Part shown: positions 25,785 through 33,223 of the stretch, one piece after another
Layout of the letters: the number at the start of each line of letters is the position of its first letter
Numbering within the stretch: position 1 is the first letter of the stretch
Origin: Clostridia bacterium
Lineage (GTDB): Bacteria; Bacillota_A; Clostridia; Monoglobales; Monoglobaceae
Direction of reading: 5' to 3'
Length of the DNA: 38,855 bases
Assembly: GCA_017436135.1 (NCBI GenBank)
Contig: JAFSDQ010000001.1
Coordinates: 1-38,855 of the forward strand
Notes under the pieces: model-generated
What the model was told of the DNA's origin: nothing
Seen by the model: only the letters and a program-made list of their open reading frames with translations
Database searches by the model: none
Made by a program: the position numbers and the translations under genes

Positions 25785-27653
25785 ATGAAAAAGCTATTTA
25801 CACTGCTTATTGCGTTGATGCTTATGGTATCGACACTTGCCGGCTGTAACAAAGGCGAGGAAGTAAATACAGGCGAAATAAGTGATGTAGCGGTAAACGA
25901 GCTTGCTGATACAGTTGAGGATTCATCAGACCTTCCCGATTGGACAGGCAAAAAGCTTGAGCTTACTATGTGGTATGCTACAGGTTCGTATGCCCTTAAC
26001 AAGAACAACATTTCTACAAACGATGTTGTTACCCCTGAAATTTATCGTGTTACGGGCGTAAAATTTTCAGATGATTCGTATGACAACAACGGCGAAACAC
26101 AGGATGCTAAAATGGCAAAGGTTATAGCAACCAACAGCTGGCCTGATGTTATCAAAGGCGGACAGAACACAGAAGAGCTTAGCAGTAAGGGCTTGCTTTG
26201 GGAATTGTCAGAGCTTATCCCCAAATATATGCCTCATCTTCACAAGCTGATGGAGCGTGGCTTTATGAGCAGCCAAATAATGGAGGATGGCAAAATCTAT
26301 GAGATAGATGTAAATCCCTCGGTTACATACGCTTATCCCGAAATGGACCCTGAAATTCTTGCAAGAACAGAGGTTCCGGTTTCAAATACAGGCTATGTTT
26401 TAGTAAGAGATGATATCTTGAAGCAGCTCAAGCCCGAGGCTTACACACAGGATGAGCTTATCGAAATCTTCAACAAGAACGGCAAGTTCACAGAAGAAGA
26501 AATTTTGAACGCGGCATTTAACTCTAAGGAAGAGTTCTATCAGTTCCTTCGTGATGTTAAGGCTCTCGGCGTAAAGGTTGGCAACAGGGAGGTGTATCCG
26601 ACATACGCGTTCGGTGCATCTGACAACTGGGATTTCTTAACAGTTCTCGCAGGCGGTCTTAACGGCTGGAACACCTACCCTAATGGCCCGGGAAACAACT
26701 ATTTCACCTATTTTGATGTGGAAACCGGAAAAATCGAGTCTATGCTCGAACAGGATTTCTTCAAGGAAACTATGAGAGAACTCACAGAGCTTGTTCGGGA
26801 AGATGTTATTTCGCAGGATTCGCTGATAGACAGCAGAGCTACTTATGAAGAAAAGTGTGCAAGCGGTCAGTATGCAGTTCTCTACGGCGGAACAGCGCCC
26901 GATCCAAACAAGCTTAATGAAACCTCACAGGGCTACAAATACAGAAAGGTAATTCTCAATATCCCATATAACACAGAGAAGTTCCTTCCTGCTAAAAATC
27001 AGCTTCAGGGCGGCTATAAGTTCGCATTCCTTAAGGACCGTATAGCAGAAGAAGATTTGCCGCAGATACTTCGTTACTTTGACTTTTTACTCACAGATGT
27101 AGGTCAAAAACTTACGCAGTGGGGTCCGAGGAGTGCAGGGCTCTTTGAAGAGACAGAAAACGGCAGACGCTTCACCAACAAGGAAGTCGAGGACCAGGCT
27201 GTATATGGCGTTGCAAACGACGCACAGCTTAAGTACGGCTTGAATGCTCAACAGTGGCCCGGATATCCCAGCGTTCCGAATAAATGGAAGCCGATATACA
27301 TTTATGACTATGTGCCAAACCTCTCTCGTATGAATTATTTCTATTCGACAGGTATGTTCGACCCAATGGAAATTATCCATAGCATTGGTTGCAGCATTTA
27401 TGACTTTACAAATCAAAGCGAAAATGCAAAAATATTCTGGGGTGCAAGAACCGCGTTTGAAACAGCTATGACCAGGGTTTTGGCTGCCACAAGCGAAGAG
27501 GAGTTTGAGAATTTGTATCAGACGCTTCTTAACACATCTCGCAGCAACGGTCTTAATCAGGAGCTGCTTGACGAAATTAACGAAATTTGGTCAACTCAGA
27601 ACAACAAGGATTATATGCAGAACGTGGAAGACTATTTAAAGAAAGTTAAATAA
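25785..27653 (+). CDS. ABC transporter solute-binding lipoprotein (family 1, oligosaccharide type)
   Basis: The protein has 622 residues, after TGGAGG. Residues 1-20 form a lipoprotein signal with lipobox LAGC, so Cys21 is lipidated and the protein sits on the outer face of the membrane. A Ser/Thr/Asp-rich linker leads to the mature domain (LELTMWYATGSYALNKNNIS, then VIATNSWPDVIKGG). Its length suits the large LipO/YtcQ-like solute-binding proteins for oligosaccharides that pair with LplB/YtcP-type permeases, often under YesM/YesN control (family knowledge). No permease or ATPase gene lies next to it, so the membrane partners must be encoded elsewhere. The neighbours suggest a beta-linked oligosaccharide ligand. 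Confidence 0.87.
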   Translation: MKKLFTLLIALMLMVSTLAGCNKGEEVNTGEISDVAVNELADTVEDSSDLPDWTGKKLELTMWYATGSYALNKNNISTNDVVTPEIYRVTGVKFSDDSYDNNGETQDAKMAKVIATNSWPDVIKGGQNTEELSSKGLLWELSELIPKYMPHLHKLMERGFMSSQIMEDGKIYEIDVNPSVTYAYPEMDPEILARTEVPVSNTGYVLVRDDILKQLKPEAYTQDELIEIFNKNGKFTEEEILNAAFNSKEEFYQFLRDVKALGVKVGNREVYPTYAFGASDNWDFLTVLAGGLNGWNTYPNGPGNNYFTYFDVETGKIESMLEQDFFKETMRELTELVREDVISQDSLIDSRATYEEKCASGQYAVLYGGTAPDPNKLNETSQGYKYRKVILNIPYNTEKFLPAKNQLQGGYKFAFLKDRIAEEDLPQILRYFDFLLTDVGQKLTQWGPRSAGLFEETENGRRFTNKEVEDQAVYGVANDAQLKYGLNAQQWPGYPSVPNKWKPIYIYDYVPNLSRMNYFYSTGMFDPMEIIHSIGCSIYDFTNQSENAKIFWGARTAFETAMTRVLAATSEEEFENLYQTLLNTSRSNGLNQELLDEINEIWSTQNNKDYMQNVEDYLKKVK

Positions 27654-27663
27654 ACAAGTAAAA

Positions 27664-27791
27664 GGGGAAGGCTACGGTCACAACCGGACAAGGAAGTATT
27701 GTCCTGAAAATTGCTTTTTTGCGAAGCATAAACGAAAAATCAGGCTTCAAAACCATTACTGCCTTATCTGGCTGTGGCCTTGGCCTTCTCC
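27664..27791. repeat. Long imperfect inverted repeat, 38-nt arms
   Basis: Arms 27664-27701 (GGGGAAGGCTACGGTCACAA at its start) and 27754-27791 are reverse complements with about nine differences, four of which would be G-U pairs in RNA. The 52-nt interior has its own CCTGA/TCAGG closing pair. The structure starts 10 bp after the lipoprotein stop. It could stabilise that gene's mRNA, act as a terminator, or be a small palindromic mobile repeat. Confidence 0.6.
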
Positions 27792-27882
27792 GTTTGTTAT
27801 CCGGTTGGCGAAAACCTTTGCGGAATTCAATAAATATTTTGAAGAACAAAAATTATCGCCCCGTCAGTGGGCAGGCATGTTA

Positions 27883-27911
27883 TTGACTTGTGTGGGGAAA
27901 TATGATAAAAT
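27883..27911 (+). promoter_or_regulatory. Sigma-A promoter for the response regulator
   Basis: TTGACT (27883-27888), 17-nt spacer, TAAAAT (27906-27911) with TGA before it (extended -10). A small dyad TCCAC-GAT-GTGGA at 27911-27923 covers the expected start site and could be an autoregulatory operator. The regulator is thus probably transcribed separately from the genes upstream. Confidence 0.65.
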
Positions 27912-27947
27912 CCACGATGTGGAGTTTCGTAGGAGGTAAATAATATT

Positions 27948-29555
27948 ATGCCTTTAGTAAATGTCTTGATTATAGATGATGATCCGTTGATAGCTGTTGC
28001 TATTGAAAAACTTATTAAATGGGAAGAAAATAATTTACGTTTAGTTGCGACATTCAGAAATGCTGAAAAAGCTCTTGATATGATAAGAGACAGTGATGTT
28101 GATATAGTCATTACCGACATAAAAATGCCTGTGATGGACGGATTGACATTTATTAAGCTTGCGAAAAAAATCAAACCGGAGTTGCAGTTTATTGTAATCA
28201 GTGAATTTGATGAATATACACTTGTGAACACAGCTTACCAGCTCGGTGCGTGCAACTATCTTTTGAAGATGGAACTAAAGGCTGAATTGTTACTTGAGAG
28301 CTTGCTTAATGCTGCGAAGTCCGCTGAGAAAAATCAGATAAATATTATTAAAAATAATGAAGATGCAATAGATATTGCCGCAATAGAACAAAAGCTGTTT
28401 GAAAACAAGATGGTATTAAAGGAGAAACTTCTCAAGGAGTATGTATGGGGCAATGCGGACAAAGCTCTCAACGATAAGCTTGCCGCCGAAGGAATAATAA
28501 TTTCACTAAAAGATCTGGCTGTTTTGGTGGTGGAGTTTAAAAGGTACTATGTCACGGAAACAAATATGTACAAGGGTAATCGAGAGCTGATGAAATTTGC
28601 AATATTAAATGTTATGGAGGAGGTTGCCTCAAAATATCCCAAGGTTTATTGCTTTTGTAGCTTCCCTGATGAATATGCGATTTTGTTTCATGGAGAAAAC
28701 AAGGTGGATTTACTGTCGTCTTTGTATGAATATTTTGCAGAATTACAGGCTGCAATAAAGAAATGCTTTGGAATGACAATTCGTGGTGGATATTCGGTTG
28801 CAGACGGGGGCAGATATACTTGCAAAAATTTATACAACCAGGCACAAAGTGCAATATGCTATTCGTTTTTCAGGGATACAGGGCATTTGGTAAGCTATGA
28901 TGATGTATTGAAGGACGGACACAATGCGGACTTTGATAAAGAAATAAAGATAAAATATTTAAAAGATGCACTAAAGGCAGAAGACGGCTCTTCGCTGATT
29001 GAATGGCTGCCCAAACTGAAGGTTTCGATGTCAAAGCAGTCTGTTAACAATGTAAGGGAAATCAGGCGGCTTTTTGATATATATCACTACGAGCTTTTAA
29101 ATTATTCAAAGAATAATAACTGCTATCTGCTTGTTTCGGAGATTCTGGATAGCTACGAACAAGACATAGGTGAAAACGGAAACCTTATAGAGCTGAATCA
29201 ATGGATAACGGATGCAATCAACAAAATTGCTGAATGTATGGGCGACGGAGGCATTGCAAATAAAGCAAAAACATTTATAAAAATGCATTACGGCGAACCT
29301 ATTAAGCTTTTGGATGTGGCTGAATATGTGCAAATCAGTAAAGGTCATTTAAGCAGAGTGTTTAAGAAAAGCATTGGTATAAGCTTTACTGATTATTTGG
29401 TAAAGGTGAGAATGGAAGAAGCAATTCATTTTATGAAAAATACAAATTTAAAGGTCTATGAAATAGCAGAGAGGGTTGGATATTCCAGCTCGGCGCAGTT
29501 TGGACGTGTCTTTAAAAAGTTTGCAGGGAAATCACCAAAGGATTATATGAAGTAG
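27948..29555 (+). CDS. AraC-type two-component response regulator (YesN-like)
   Basis: The protein has 535 residues, after AGGAGG. The receiver domain spans residues 1-120: acidic pocket Asp10-Asp12 (VLIIDDDPLIA), phosphoacceptor Asp57 (VDIVITDIKMPVMDG), Ser85 and Lys107 (CNYLLKMEL). A long middle region (~130-420) is typical of YesN-type regulators. Two helix-turn-helix motifs end it (AEYVQISKGHLSRVFKKSIG and YEIAERVGYSSSAQFGRVFK). In this family a YesM-type membrane kinase signals extracellular sugar and the regulator activates nearby transport or hydrolase genes. No kinase gene adjoins it. The position suggests control of the lipoprotein, phosphorylase and perhaps the surface operon (inference). 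Confidence 0.92.
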   Translation: MPLVNVLIIDDDPLIAVAIEKLIKWEENNLRLVATFRNAEKALDMIRDSDVDIVITDIKMPVMDGLTFIKLAKKIKPELQFIVISEFDEYTLVNTAYQLGACNYLLKMELKAELLLESLLNAAKSAEKNQINIIKNNEDAIDIAAIEQKLFENKMVLKEKLLKEYVWGNADKALNDKLAAEGIIISLKDLAVLVVEFKRYYVTETNMYKGNRELMKFAILNVMEEVASKYPKVYCFCSFPDEYAILFHGENKVDLLSSLYEYFAELQAAIKKCFGMTIRGGYSVADGGRYTCKNLYNQAQSAICYSFFRDTGHLVSYDDVLKDGHNADFDKEIKIKYLKDALKAEDGSSLIEWLPKLKVSMSKQSVNNVREIRRLFDIYHYELLNYSKNNNCYLLVSEILDSYEQDIGENGNLIELNQWITDAINKIAECMGDGGIANKAKTFIKMHYGEPIKLLDVAEYVQISKGHLSRVFKKSIGISFTDYLVKVRMEEAIHFMKNTNLKVYEIAERVGYSSSAQFGRVFKKFAGKSPKDYMK

Positions 29556-29670
29556 CGGATTAAAAGGTAATTCAATTTATATTGCGCAGAGTCCGGCGGT
29601 TCCATCACAGATAATGGTGACACCTTTCGGCAAGCAATATTTTTCGATACATAATCTGACGCAAAGAATA

Positions 29671-29700
29671 ACAGCACAGTAATTTTACTGTGCTGTTTCT
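29671..29700. terminator. Bidirectional rho-independent terminator
   Basis: ACAGCACAGT (29671-29680) pairs with ACTGTGCTGT (29687-29696) around a short AT loop, followed by TTCTTG on the plus strand. On the minus strand the stem is followed by TATTCTTT. It would end the response regulator transcript on one side and the small minus-strand gene on the other; the last codons of that gene form one arm. Confidence 0.75.
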
Positions 29701-29774
29701 TGTATAGTTTGAGGCTCTTTTTTGGGGAAGATATCCAGACGTATTAGTGCAATAATTTTAGCTGTATCAAACAT
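29685..29774 (-). CDS. Possible 29-residue small protein
   Basis: On the minus strand an ATG at 29774 follows AGAGGGG with 6-nt spacing. It encodes MFDTAKIIALIRLDIFPKKE plus a nine-residue tail and stops inside the terminator stem. A good promoter lies just upstream (29806-29834), so promoter, RBS, frame and terminator fit in about 165 bp. The peptide has a short amphipathic or weakly hydrophobic start and a charged tail. I recognise no family; a type I toxin-like or leader peptide are guesses. The frame remains open upstream to 29906, but no better start is seen. Confidence 0.5.
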   Translation of the reverse strand: MFDTAKIIALIRLDIFPKKEPQTIQETAQ

Positions 29775-29805
29775 TAAAATCCCCTCTCTTTCAAAAACAA
29801 CAATA

Positions 29806-29834
29806 ATTCTAGCATAATTATCACAAAACGTCAA
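29806..29834 (-). promoter_or_regulatory. Sigma-A promoter on minus strand
   Basis: Read on the minus strand: TTGACG (29834..29829), 17-nt spacer, TAGAAT (29811..29806) preceded by TGC (extended -10). The expected start near 29799 is about 25 nt ahead of the 29-codon frame. Confidence 0.6.
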
Positions 29835-29868
29835 CAAATTCCCAAGCTTTTCCTTACATAAAAATTCC

Positions 29869-29896
29869 TTGATTGCACAAAATAGTGTTGTAAAAT
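29869..29896 (+). promoter_or_regulatory. Possible sigma-A-like promoter for spoVT
   Basis: TTGATT (29869-29874), 16-nt spacer, TAAAAT (29891-29896). If used, the palindromic repeat at 29911-30017 would lie in the spoVT leader RNA. In Bacillus, spoVT is transcribed by forespore sigma-G; I see no clear sigma-G promoter here. Confidence 0.4.
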
Positions 29897-29910
29897 CAAA
29901 TTTCAAAAAA

Positions 29911-30017
29911 GACTCCCTAGCCTAGAGGGAGGGGGACCGCTTGCGGTGGAGGGATTTTAAAACACAACAATCCCCCAGTCGCCTTACGGCGCCAGCCCCC
30001 TTTAGGCAAGGGGGCTT
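29911..30017. repeat. Palindromic GC-rich intergenic repeat (REP/MITE-like)
   Basis: Arms ~29913-29956 and ~29969-30015 are imperfect reverse complements (CCCTAGCCTAGAGGGAGGGG against CCCCCTTTAGGCAAGGGGG), each with its own internal hairpin (CTCCCT/AGGGAG; CCCCCTTT/AAGGGGG; GCGCC near GGCGCC). The centre is TTTTAAAACACAACAA. It is much more GC-rich than its surroundings and ends 25 bp before spoVT. The shape is that of a dispersed palindromic element; no second copy is in the window. Confidence 0.65.
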
Positions 30018-30042
30018 CTAATTATCAAAGGAGCATTTATAT

Positions 30043-30579
30043 ATGAAAGCAACAGGAATTGTAAGAAGAATAGACGACCTTGGTCGAATAGTAATACCTA
30101 AAGAAATCCGCCGTACTATGCGTATCCGGGAGGGAGACCCACTTGAAATATTCACAGAGAGCAACGGGACTGTTATTTTCAAAAAATATTCTCCCATCGG
30201 AGAGCTTGGGGAATTTGCCGCACAGTATGCAGAGTCACTTTCAAAATCAGCAGGAATTCCTGCCTGCATAACCGATATGGACAGCGTAATTGCTGTGTCG
30301 GGAATGCCTAAAAAGGAGCTTCGGGAGAAGAAGATTTCCGGCGGGCTTGAGAGAATTATGCAGAACAAATCCCTGTTCCTTGCCAATCCGGGACAGAAGA
30401 GTGTATCTGTTTCTGACGAAACCGATAAATACGAGGCAGGAGTTGTGGCTCCCATTGTCCACGAGGGAAACAGTATAGGGGCGGTTGTATTTATAGCAGA
30501 GCCGTCTTCCACAATGGGTGAGGTGGAGTCAAAGCTGGCGGAAACTGCGGCAGGCTTTTTAGGCAATACAATGGAATAA
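30043..30579 (+). CDS. spoVT: Stage V sporulation protein T (AbrB/SpoVT family regulator)
   Basis: The protein has 178 residues, the same length as Bacillus SpoVT, with ATG 9 nt after AAAGGAG. Residues 1-50 are an AbrB swapped-hairpin DNA-binding domain (MKATGIVRRIDDLGRIVIPK, then TMRIREGDPLEIF). Residues ~55-178 form the GAF-like domain (AGIPACITDMDSVIAVSG, YEAGVVAPIVHEGNSIGAVV) that distinguishes SpoVT from AbrB. SpoVT tunes late forespore gene expression and spore properties (family knowledge). It stands alone between a palindromic repeat and a strong terminator. It is the best evidence that the organism forms spores. Confidence 0.93.
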   Translation: MKATGIVRRIDDLGRIVIPKEIRRTMRIREGDPLEIFTESNGTVIFKKYSPIGELGEFAAQYAESLSKSAGIPACITDMDSVIAVSGMPKKELREKKISGGLERIMQNKSLFLANPGQKSVSVSDETDKYEAGVVAPIVHEGNSIGAVVFIAEPSSTMGEVESKLAETAAGFLGNTME

Positions 30580-30583
30580 TGAG

Positions 30584-30622
30584 TTGTGCAATGGTTTTGT
30601 GAAAACCATTGCACAATTTTTT
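30584..30622 (+). terminator. Rho-independent terminator after spoVT
   Basis: TTGTGCAATGGTTTT (30584-30598) and AAAACCATTGCACAA (30602-30616) form a perfect 15-bp stem with a GTG loop, followed by TTTTTT. Confidence 0.93.
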
Positions 30623-30661
30623 AAATTATGTTATGATATTTAAAAGCAAATGATTTGATAA

Positions 30662-30777
30662 GGAACGAGCGTTTTGAATAAAGATGAAAGGCGAGGAAAA
30701 AACGTAAAAGTTCCTTTTCCGTTAAGCCTCCGGCGGATTTAATTGTCCGTGCAAAATTTTCCTCGCATAAATGCTCG
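30662..30777 (+). ncRNA. Candidate structured leader RNA ahead of rlmB
   Basis: Nested complementary segments suggest a multi-helix RNA. Outer helix CGAGCGTTT (30666-30674) with AAATGCTCG (30769-30777) has one G-U pair. Inner helix GCGAGGAAAA (30691-30700) with TTTTCCTCGC (30757-30766) is perfect. Inside lie a hairpin AACGTAAAAG-TTC-CTTTTCCGTT (one mismatch) and a small CGGA/TCCG stem. GGAAC at 30662-30666 can instead pair with GTTCC at 30710-30714, which would disrupt the first hairpin, as in a switch. It matches no riboswitch class I can name. The stretch 30778-30881 between it and rlmB shows no gene. Confidence 0.4.
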
Positions 30778-30881
30778 GAAATGCACATGGACGAAATAAT
30801 CTCTTATCATTCCTTGCTCTGCGGATAAGAGAAAATTCATTACTATTTGTGCCGACGCAGAGCGGCGGAATGGAGATTATT

Positions 30882-31619
30882 ATGAATAACGATATAATTT
30901 ATGGCAGAAATCCTGTAATAGAGGCGCTGGAAACCAACCATACAATGGATAAAATTCTGATTCAGGACGGACTTCGCCACTCCCAGATAGGCTACATAAG
31001 AAATCTTGCAAAGGAGAGGGGCATAGTTTATCAATTTGTAGACAAGCGCAAGCTTGATAAAATGGCGGAAGGAGAAAATCATCAGGGGGTTGTTGCCCTG
31101 GCGGCGGCACAATCCTACACAGAGCTGGAAGAGCTAATTAGCAGAGCCAAAAATTCAGACAGACAGCCTCTCCTTGTAATCGCTGACGGAATAACTGACC
31201 CACATAATCTTGGAAGCATTATAAGAACTGCAAATGCGGCAGGCGCCCATGGGGTGATTATTCCCAAAAACAGAAGCGTTTCCCTTAATTCGGTTGTGGC
31301 AAAGGTGTCTGCAGGCGCAATAGAGCATACTCCTGTGGCAAGGGTTACCAATATTGCCCAGACGATAGAAGTTTTGAAAAAAGAGGGCTTCTGGATAGTG
31401 GGGACAGCTCTTGAGGGAACACAGCTTTGCTATGAATGTGATATGACAGGCGCTATGGGCATAGTAATAGGAAGTGAGGGCGAGGGCATGAGCCGTATTG
31501 TCCGCGAGCATTGCGATTTTCTTGTGAAAATTCCTATGCTTGGAAAGACCGAGTCACTGAATGCCTCGGTTGCGGCAGGGGTGCTCCTCTATGAAGCGGT
31601 AAGACAGAGAATAAAATAA
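30882..31619 (+). CDS. rlmB: 23S rRNA (guanosine-2'-O)-methyltransferase RlmB (TrmH/SPOUT)
   Basis: The protein has 245 residues from the ATG at 30882, 6 nt after GGAG; the frame is open further upstream, but the family start NDIIYGRNPVIEALE fits this ATG. Residues 1-75 are the RNA-binding substrate domain, and ~90-245 the SPOUT trefoil-knot domain with its three motifs: GITDPHNLGSIIRTANAAG, IVIGSEGEGMSR and IPMLGKTESLNASVAAGV. It methylates the 2'-O of a conserved guanosine in 23S rRNA (G2251 in E. coli) using S-adenosylmethionine. A related tRNA or rRNA TrmH-type specificity cannot be ruled out. It heads a tightly spaced run with ymdB and pgeF. Confidence 0.9.
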   Translation: MNNDIIYGRNPVIEALETNHTMDKILIQDGLRHSQIGYIRNLAKERGIVYQFVDKRKLDKMAEGENHQGVVALAAAQSYTELEELISRAKNSDRQPLLVIADGITDPHNLGSIIRTANAAGAHGVIIPKNRSVSLNSVVAKVSAGAIEHTPVARVTNIAQTIEVLKKEGFWIVGTALEGTQLCYECDMTGAMGIVIGSEGEGMSRIVREHCDFLVKIPMLGKTESLNASVAAGVLLYEAVRQRIK

Positions 31620-31638
31620 ATTTCAGGAAGGTATAAAA

Positions 31639-32415
31639 ATGAGAATTCTTGCAATTGGCGATATAAACGGAGAAGACGGAAGAGAGTTTGTGTATAACAA
31701 TCTTGGAAGAATAAGAGATAAATATAATATTGATTTTTGTGTTGCAAACGGTGAAAATTCTGCAGAACCCAACGGGATTACAAGGGATATTGCGAACACT
31801 CTTTTTCGGTGCGGAGTAGATGTTATAACTATGGGAAACCACACCTTTGACCATAAGGAGTCAGCTCTTGTGCTGGAGGAAAATGAGAATGTTATAAGAC
31901 CCTGTAACTTCCCGGGAGAATTGGAGGGCAGCGGCTATTGCATAGTTGACCTTGGATACACAAGGGTTGCGGTTTTAAATTTGTCGGGAAGAGTGGGAAT
32001 GACTCCCGTGGACTGTCCTTTTCACGGGGCAGAGAGAGCTCTTTCCAAGATAGAGGCAGATGTAATCATAGTGGATATGCATGCAGATGCTACAAGCGAA
32101 AAGATTGCCCTTGCTAACTTTCTTGACGGAAAGGTAAGTGTTGTTTTTGGAACACATACCCACGTGCAGACAGCAGATGAGAGAATTCTGCCTTTGGGCA
32201 CGGGCTACATAACCGACCTTGGTATGACAGGGGTAGAGGACTCTGTTCTCGGGGTGAAGAAAGAAATTATAATTGATTATTTTTACAATGCTGTAAAGCG
32301 TTACAGATTTGAAAAGGCACAGGGGGAAGCTACTTTCCACGGCTGTATATTTGAGGTTGATGAAAAAAGCGGGAAGACAACAGGTGTGGAAAGATTAAGG
32401 TTTAATCGGCTATAG
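31639..32415 (+). CDS. ymdB: YmdB-family metallophosphoesterase (2',3'-cyclic nucleotide phosphodiesterase)
   Basis: The protein has 258 residues, the family length. The dinuclear metal site is intact: Asp8 (AIGDINGEDGR), Glu39-Asn40 (VANGENSAEP), Asn67-His68 (TMGNHTFDH), His148 (DMHADATSEK) and His173/His175 (GTHTHVQTADER). Bacillus YmdB hydrolyses 2',3'-cAMP and affects the choice between motility and biofilm (family knowledge). AGGAAGG serves as RBS. It sits 19 nt after rlmB and 16 nt before pgeF, so the three are probably cotranscribed. Confidence 0.92.
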   Translation: MRILAIGDINGEDGREFVYNNLGRIRDKYNIDFCVANGENSAEPNGITRDIANTLFRCGVDVITMGNHTFDHKESALVLEENENVIRPCNFPGELEGSGYCIVDLGYTRVAVLNLSGRVGMTPVDCPFHGAERALSKIEADVIIVDMHADATSEKIALANFLDGKVSVVFGTHTHVQTADERILPLGTGYITDLGMTGVEDSVLGVKKEIIIDYFYNAVKRYRFEKAQGEATFHGCIFEVDEKSGKTTGVERLRFNRL

Positions 32416-32431
32416 CATTGGGGAGGAACAG

Positions 32432-33223
32432 ATGAGTTTTTTCGAATATGAAGCAGAGGACAGACTATATTTAAAATCAGATTTGTTTACAGGCAATAAA
32501 ATCAAACACGGCTTCACTACCAGACTTGGAGGTGTCAGCCGTGGTGTTGTTTCGGGGTTCAACCTTGGATTCAGGGTGGATGATAAGCCCGAGGCTGTAA
32601 GGGAAAACTATCGGCTTCTTTCAAAGGATTTGGATATAGATATAAATAAAATTGTATTGTCAAAGCAAACTCATACAGATAATATACGCCTTATAACCCG
32701 GGCTGATGAGGGGAAAGGTGTGGTACGGGAAAGCGATATAGAGGATACAGACGGACTTATTACAAATGTACCCGGAATAGCATTGGTTATTTTTTCTGCC
32801 GATTGCGTACCGATTTTGATGTGTGATGAAGATGCAGGGGTTGTAGCAGCTGTACATTCGGGCTGGAGAGGAAGTATAAAGGGAATTGCCCCGAAATGTG
32901 CAGAGATGATGAAAAACAACTATGGCTGCAAGGCAGAAAATATAAAGGTTGCAATAGGACCCTCAATCGGCCCTTGCTGTTTTGAATTCGGCAAAGAGGC
33001 GGTTGAGTATTTTGGTGAGGGTTATTGCAGAAGAGAGGGCGAGGATACCTATAGAGTTGATTTGTGGAAATACAATTTTGACAGATTGACAGAGGCGGGA
33101 ATTGCTCCATCTAATATAGATATAAGCAGAGCATGTACCTATTGTGAAAGTGATAAATATTATTCCTACAGAAAGCACAAGGAGAAAACAGGGCGACTGG
33201 CAGGAATTATTTCGTTAGGGTGA
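32432..33223 (+). CDS. pgeF: Peptidoglycan editing factor PgeF (YfiH/laccase-domain family)
   Basis: The protein has 263 residues, after GGGGAGG. The family motifs are all present: KHGFTTRLGGVSRGVVSGFN, SKQTHTDNI with His81, FSADCVPILMCD with Cys125, VHSGWRGSIKGIAPKCAE with His142, and IGPSIGPCCFEFG. His81, Cys125 and His142 match the metal-binding triad. Members remove misincorporated amino acids from muropeptides and also show purine nucleoside phosphorylase/deaminase activity (family knowledge). Its stop codon TGA (33221-33223) lies within the start of the 272-bp repeat, so the last two codons and stop may have been supplied by the repeat. Confidence 0.92.
   Translation: MSFFEYEAEDRLYLKSDLFTGNKIKHGFTTRLGGVSRGVVSGFNLGFRVDDKPEAVRENYRLLSKDLDIDINKIVLSKQTHTDNIRLITRADEGKGVVRESDIEDTDGLITNVPGIALVIFSADCVPILMCDEDAGVVAAVHSGWRGSIKGIAPKCAEMMKNNYGCKAENIKVAIGPSIGPCCFEFGKEAVEYFGEGYCRREGEDTYRVDLWKYNFDRLTEAGIAPSNIDISRACTYCESDKYYSYRKHKEKTGRLAGIISLG

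Larger units (their letters stand above)
29556..30042. other. Intergenic region with convergent micro-gene and palindromic repeat
   Basis: These 487 bp hold a bidirectional terminator, a possible minus-strand small gene with promoter, a possible spoVT promoter and a large palindromic element; each is listed separately. Another short inverted pair, ATTGC (from 29580) with GCAAT (to 29638), brackets a GC-richer stretch just after the response regulator. Confidence 0.6.

Noticed and set aside
29685..29906. Longer 73-codon version of the minus-strand small gene
   Set aside because: The upstream ATG at 29906 has no RBS and lies ahead of the promoter at 29806-29834; the 29-codon form has promoter and RBS in the right places.
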